A stretch of DNA of 64,000 bases from Candidatus Rifleibacterium amylolyticum (GTDB taxonomy: Bacteria; Muiribacteriota; Ozemobacteria; Ozemobacterales; Ozemobacteraceae). This document shows, one piece after another, positions 60,034-64,000 of the stretch. Each line of letters begins with the position of its first letter. The first letter of the stretch is position 1. The stretch lies in the NCBI GenBank assembly GCA_009917695.1, contig JAACJG010000016.1, positions 39,735 through 103,734 of the forward strand, in the 5' to 3' direction. Under the pieces are notes generated by a model. That model did not search any database, was not told where the DNA came from, and saw only the letters and a program-made list of their open reading frames with translations. The position numbers and the translations under genes were made by a program.

Positions 60034-61644
60034 TTAGTCACGCGAACTGCCTGCGCTTATGCCATAGCTGCTTTCTGGTAAAGCTGATTTGATCTGGTTG
60101 AGCTCATGCTCTGCCGTAGAATGCAGCTGTGATGAAAGCTGCAATATTGTTTCAAGCTGATAGATACGTGAGTCGAGCAGACTCAGTTTAACGTCTTTTT
60201 CTGGAGCCTGGGCGGTTAACTGACAGCTTAATCTCGTCAGGCTTCGGCTTACCAGCAGATAACCTGGAAGTGTAGCAGCAAGTGTCATCAGCGCGGCGTG
60301 CACGAAAAAGTCGGTTGGCAGCCAGGTTGCGCTTAGCCAGCTGGTTATCATGCGATAAAAAACTTGCATCAGAACAATTGCTGGCAGAAGGTTGGCAATG
60401 ACCAGGTAAAACATCATCAGTCGCGAACTGACTGAATTTTCAGCATGTTTTCTTACCTGATGTATGATCGATTTTCCGGCATCGCGAAAATACTGCAGAT
60501 AATCTGTTTCGTCGCCGTCTTCTGGTAAAACAAGAGATTTGTCTTCGATACTGCGACGCTCGTCGGTGAAAAGGTTCGTCAGGTCGCTGCTGTTTCGGTA
60601 TGATCGCTCGATCTCATTTTCGAGATACGCGTTTTCTTTTTCATCATTCATCCAGCGCGCAGCCAGCAGCCATGGAAACAGAAACATGCTGCGCCTTTGA
60701 CTGAGTGCTTTATATGCCCATGCGGCAAAAGCCTGTCGACCTGCCTGATAGACACTTTCTGAACGACTTATCATGCATTCTGCTTCTTTCAGCCGACTTA
60801 CAAGAATATCACGGTTGTTTTTCAGATCCATCAGCAGCTTGAGCAGACGTTCGATCAGCTGCTCGGAGTTGAATGCGTGCAGAAGCTGGCGCAGGCAGGC
60901 TTCCTGCTTTAACAGGCGATTGCTTTGCAGTGAGCGTGCAGAAATAATACTTTCGCGGAAATTTTTGAACTCGCTGTTGTTTTTTTCATCTGCGCTGAAA
61001 ACGAATATTGCTTTTGCGCAGTCTTCAAAGCCCAATTCTTTTAGCCGGACAACGAAGTCCAGGCGCAGTTTTTCGGCATCGACATCGGCTGTGTCGGCTT
61101 TGTTCATCGCAAAAAACCAGCGTTTGCGCGATGCCCATTCGACGACGTTCTGGTTTACAACGAAGTCTGAGCGCTTGTCGGGGGTAGTTACGCAGATAAT
61201 GATGTCGGCGACCGCTACGGTTTCGCGTGCTATTCGGGCATTTTCGGCATGAATAGTGTCGAGGTCGGGTGTGTCTATGAGTACGATGCCGGGCAGACTT
61301 ACATCGACGAACTTTGCATCATCACTGGAAAATGGCAGAAAGCAGCGGTCTTCTTCGCTGGCACTGATATGAAGTTTGCGCGTGAAGCCGCGGATCGACG
61401 AAGATGACGGACTGATACCCTCGACGCCGCAAAGCGAACTGAAGATATACGATTTGCCGACGCCGGTTCCGCCGGCGATAGCGATTATCAGAGGCTTGCG
61501 CATCTCATCTCGATTGCAATATTCGCAGGCCAGCTCAAGATTGTGCTGAAGCCTGGCGAAATCATCGTTGCGGTTGAATTGCGCCGCTTTGGCATGTATT
61601 TCGCTGGCTCTCTCTATCAAAAGCTTCAGTTTATAAGGTTCCAT
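60034..61644 (-). CDS. Dynamin-like GTPase with C-terminal membrane segments
   Basis: A 536-residue protein with an N-terminal GTPase domain: P-loop GGTGVGKS (58-65), G3 DTPDLDT and G4 NKAD. A long helical middle region follows. Two hydrophobic stretches near the C-terminus (~405-460) probably anchor it in the membrane. The start overlaps the end of the upstream 610-residue GTPase gene by 14 nt. A joint membrane-remodelling or partitioning role is plausible from the pairing, but the family was not identified beyond GTPase. Confidence 0.68.
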   Translation of the reverse strand: MEPYKLKLLIERASEIHAKAAQFNRNDDFARLQHNLELACEYCNRDEMRKPLIIAIAGGTGVGKSYIFSSLCGVEGISPSSSSIRGFTRKLHISASEEDRCFLPFSSDDAKFVDVSLPGIVLIDTPDLDTIHAENARIARETVAVADIIICVTTPDKRSDFVVNQNVVEWASRKRWFFAMNKADTADVDAEKLRLDFVVRLKELGFEDCAKAIFVFSADEKNNSEFKNFRESIISARSLQSNRLLKQEACLRQLLHAFNSEQLIERLLKLLMDLKNNRDILVSRLKEAECMISRSESVYQAGRQAFAAWAYKALSQRRSMFLFPWLLAARWMNDEKENAYLENEIERSYRNSSDLTNLFTDERRSIEDKSLVLPEDGDETDYLQYFRDAGKSIIHQVRKHAENSVSSRLMMFYLVIANLLPAIVLMQVFYRMITSWLSATWLPTDFFVHAALMTLAATLPGYLLVSRSLTRLSCQLTAQAPEKDVKLSLLDSRIYQLETILQLSSQLHSTAEHELNQIKSALPESSYGISAGSSRD

Positions 61645-63463
61645 TTCTGGCGCTTATCTCCTTGAGTTCATTGCAGGCTGCTTCACAGCGTTCAATAATA
61701 TCGGGTTGCAGATCTTCGGCGGTGTCCAATAGCTTGTCAAGAAACAGTGGACGGGCAAGCCTGTCGCGCAGATGGTTGAAGTAAGCGGTTTTACGTTCTT
61801 TTACCCAGCGGTTGTTTGCGTCTTTAACCTGTTCGCGCAGTCCCATCAATGTGAAAATTTCCGAGAGCACACCGCCCAGTGCGCCGGCTCCGCCAATAAG
61901 AGCGAGAGTACCCATGGTGCCAAGACCACCATCGATGACAATATCTGCTGCGATAAGTCCGGCTCCGGCGCCTTTTATGAGTTCTTTAATGACATCCAGC
62001 CATATCCAGAGATTTGGGTTCTTTTGCAGATATATACGCATCTCGGCTTCGACGTGCGACTCCCATTCTTTGCTTACCGGCGGTAGTTCGGAGCTGCGCA
62101 ATGACTCTGCCAGATTTCGGCATTTATCATAGGGCAGTTCGTCTGAGTTGTATAATCGGCGCCAGTCTTCGACAAGTCTGTCTGTCTCTGTCTGCAGCCG
62201 CTGGCGCTCGACCTCGCTGCGCTGGTGAAGACCGTCTGATTTTGCCGGAGTAACCAGCAGGTTGCGGATTGAATCATAGACACGACGCAAGCCAGAGCCC
62301 AGTTTCGTTAATGGAAAAAAAAGTCGCTTGATAATGTTGGGGCGATTCTCTTCGAGTATCCTGCTGATCATTTCAAGAATGGCGAATATGGGAAACTCGT
62401 TGCCGGCTATTCTGGTGGCAGCCTGCTGTATAAGCTCATCACATTTTTCGATCTTCAGGGCATTGTTCTGCTGCAGATTTCTGGCTGACGAACAGGTTGT
62501 TTCACACAATTCGCGGCCGGCAGCTATCGTCTGCAACTGACGTTTAAGAATTGTAGCCAGTCCCTGCTGACCAAAAATGTGGTCGTAAAAGTTCTCGGCG
62601 CAGTGTTCGAGCGGAAGTATTTTTTCCATTCGCAGTTCGTTGTCGTAAGCACTGTAATAAAATGGCGCCTTTTCGAGAAAATCAACCAGTGATTCGCCGT
62701 CTGAACGCTGCACATGAAATTCAGCATCCTGTCTGGCGCATGCAATCAGGTCGTCGCGTATCGCCGTGGCGTTTTCCCGGCAATTGGTCGGCTCGAGTTT
62801 TGTCAGCAGGTAAGTGACGCTGCCGCTCAACCTAAGGACGCGCTTGAGAATTTCGAAGGTTTTCTGGCTTTTGTAGGCTTCGTTGTAAACAGTAAAGATA
62901 ACTGAGTCGGCTCTCTCAATCATCTGTTCGGCTTTTTCCCAGTTTTCGCGATGAGTCGTATTGAAATCTGGAATGTCGATAAGGCATACCCACAAACCTT
63001 TGTTCTCGGGAGCGTTCAGGTAAGTGCTGTAAAACAGCCGGTCGCCCGGACTTGCCGGGTTGCGCAGATCGCTGACAGCCTGCATTGGTTTAAGCTGAAA
63101 GCGTGGAAAAAGCCGGGCAAGGTCGATTTTGCCGGCAATTTGTTCGGGGGTGGCTACCAGCGATGCATGCGTCATTGGTCTGACAGCGCCACCGGCCGGA
63201 ACTTTAAGCTGGGTTACAAGATTGAATATTGTGCTTTTGCCGGCGCCGCTTGGCCCACAGAATGCGGTAGCGACTACCGGGACTTCGTCGATATCGACGA
63301 TCTTCACCGGCATTTTCTCGAGCAGTTTTACCGGCTCGAGCTCAGGCTGTTGTTCTTTCAGGCTTCTGTGCAACCTGGGAATATAGTCTATCAGAGTTTG
63401 AACATGTCTGCGGGTCGCAGCCAGAAAGCTGTTTATGTCGTTGTGTTTTTGTGTTTCTGTCAT
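61631..63463 (-). CDS. Dynamin-like GTPase (first of pair)
   Basis: A 610-residue protein with a GTPase domain: P-loop GPSGAGKS (70-77), a G2 Thr in RPMTHAS, G3 DIPDFNT and a G4-like TKLEP. The helical middle region contains a Gly/Ala-rich hydrophobic segment (~505-545), which may be membrane-inserted. The pair overlaps the downstream GTPase gene. It is divergently oriented to the rRNA operon, about 160 nt from its promoter. Confidence 0.68.
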   Translation of the reverse strand: MTETQKHNDINSFLAATRRHVQTLIDYIPRLHRSLKEQQPELEPVKLLEKMPVKIVDIDEVPVVATAFCGPSGAGKSTIFNLVTQLKVPAGGAVRPMTHASLVATPEQIAGKIDLARLFPRFQLKPMQAVSDLRNPASPGDRLFYSTYLNAPENKGLWVCLIDIPDFNTTHRENWEKAEQMIERADSVIFTVYNEAYKSQKTFEILKRVLRLSGSVTYLLTKLEPTNCRENATAIRDDLIACARQDAEFHVQRSDGESLVDFLEKAPFYYSAYDNELRMEKILPLEHCAENFYDHIFGQQGLATILKRQLQTIAAGRELCETTCSSARNLQQNNALKIEKCDELIQQAATRIAGNEFPIFAILEMISRILEENRPNIIKRLFFPLTKLGSGLRRVYDSIRNLLVTPAKSDGLHQRSEVERQRLQTETDRLVEDWRRLYNSDELPYDKCRNLAESLRSSELPPVSKEWESHVEAEMRIYLQKNPNLWIWLDVIKELIKGAGAGLIAADIVIDGGLGTMGTLALIGGAGALGGVLSEIFTLMGLREQVKDANNRWVKERKTAYFNHLRDRLARPLFLDKLLDTAEDLQPDIIERCEAACNELKEISARNGTL

Positions 63464-63625
63464 GTTATTGTAGAAATGAAGATTCAGATAACAATACTTT
63501 ACTCAATTCCGGCGGATTTTGCATGAAGATTTTGTTTGCATGACAAGTTCGTTCAATGCAGAATCATGGTATTTTCGCAAGAAGCAGGCAGAATAGGATG
63601 ATTTTAAAAAATATTAAAAATATAG
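63464..63625. other. Intergenic region with AT-rich upstream element
   Basis: No gene is visible. Bases ~63600-63625 are almost entirely A and T (ATTTTAAAAAATATTAAAAA) directly before the rRNA -35 box. They look like an UP element for the alpha C-terminal domain. Confidence 0.5.
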
Positions 63626-63654
63626 TTGACTTGGCGATGGGTTTTTGGTAAGAT
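63626..63654 (+). promoter_or_regulatory. rRNA operon promoter
   Basis: TTGACT (63626-63631), a 17-bp spacer and TAAGAT (63649-63654), with an A/T-rich upstream element. The leader to the 16S start is about 265 nt. Confidence 0.85.
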
Positions 63655-63660
63655 GAACTT

Positions 63661-63928
63661 CCTGCCCCGGCAGGACAGGCAAAAAAGCCTGCAGTTCATT
63701 GAGAATAAGATCAGAAGACTTATTATGACGCCAAGCGGGTCTTGTTATTAAGTTAATGAGATCCTTTGAGCATCGCAGAAAATGTGATGTTTATAAACGT
63801 TGAATCTTGAATAGATCAACTATCCTATAATGAGAACTTCTGATTCGGTGTCATTGCGAGGAGTTCTGCTACGCGTAAAGCTACGCAGAACGACGAAGCA
63901 ATCTCACGGTATCAGATTTCAATAATTT

Positions 63929-63929
<1 letters not shown>
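63661..63929 (+). other. rRNA leader
   Basis: An untranslated leader of about 265 nt. It holds two small hairpins near its start (CCTGCC/GGCAGG at 63661-63674, CAGGC/GCCTG at 63675-63693) and the extended palindromic repeat at 63850-63903. I did not recognise a clear boxA or boxB. Confidence 0.55.
63850..63903. repeat. Palindromic GTCATTGCGA/GAAGCAATC repeat, copy 4 (extended, in rRNA leader)
   Basis: The same ends as the other copies (GTCATTGCGAGGAG ... GACGAAGCAATC) but with a 20-bp larger core, GTTCTGC...GCAGAAC, that forms its own stem. It lies inside the transcribed leader of the 16S gene. Confidence 0.75.

Positions 63930-64000
<71 letters not shown>

Overview
The window comes from a bacterial chromosome of moderate GC content. 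Gene starts mostly carry good Shine-Dalgarno sites, and promoters match the sigma-70 consensus (TTGACW, 16-17 bp spacer, TATAAT). The SecDF, CARDB-type secreted, TPR and HEAT-repeat proteins suggest a Gram-negative-type cell of a poorly characterised phylum. My best guess is something like Candidatus Riflebacteria; this rests on overall impression, not on a search. The first ~70 nt of a 16S rRNA gene lie at the right edge and would settle the identity.

Layout. 1-3.1 kb: 5' part of a gene (minus strand) for a large secreted multi-domain protein. 3.3-3.9 kb: remnant of an antitoxin/PIN-toxin pair, with the toxin broken by frameshifts. 4.4-14.1 kb: purine/selenium-associated catabolic genes (ygeY, ygeW, and on the other strand ssnA and an 8-oxoguanine deaminase), interleaved with a thioredoxin-like protein and a hybrid sensor kinase. 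14.1-17.0 kb: a large TPR protein with a tandem 14-residue repeat and a zinc ribbon. 17.2-20.3 kb: secD-secF, then dtd. 20.3-25.7 kb: three-gene minus-strand operon with two giant HEAT-repeat proteins. 25.9-27.5 kb: a small membrane protein and a two-gene regulator/secreted-protein operon that looks leaderless.

27.9-57.7 kb is an almost unbroken information-processing block: rpoB-rpoC, then after a terminator and a new promoter rpsL-rpsG-fusA, the S10 operon, the spc operon (with secY, adk, map, infA, rpmJ) and the alpha operon (rpsM-rpsK-rpsD-rpoA-rplQ). Two short genes, rpmD and rpmJ, are included. tuf is missing between fusA and rpsJ, and rplKAJL is not upstream of rpoB. Several core proteins are unusually built: RpoC carries about 680 extra residues in the trigger loop, RpoB has a Cys-rich insert and an acidic tail, L22 has an N-terminal S13-like domain and a histone-H1-like tail, L29 is three times normal size, and L17 has a central insertion of about 80 residues. 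L17, L22 and L29 all sit at the peptide exit port in known ribosomes, so the exit rim may be remodelled.

57.7-60.0 kb: an ECF transporter energy module (two ATPases and EcfT) follows rplQ directly. A textbook intrinsic terminator lies inside the first ATPase reading frame. 60.0-63.5 kb: two overlapping dynamin-like GTPase genes on the minus strand. 63.6-64.0 kb: rRNA promoter, leader and 16S start. A short palindromic repeat (GTCATTGCGA...GAAGCAATC) recurs at four places, including the rRNA leader.
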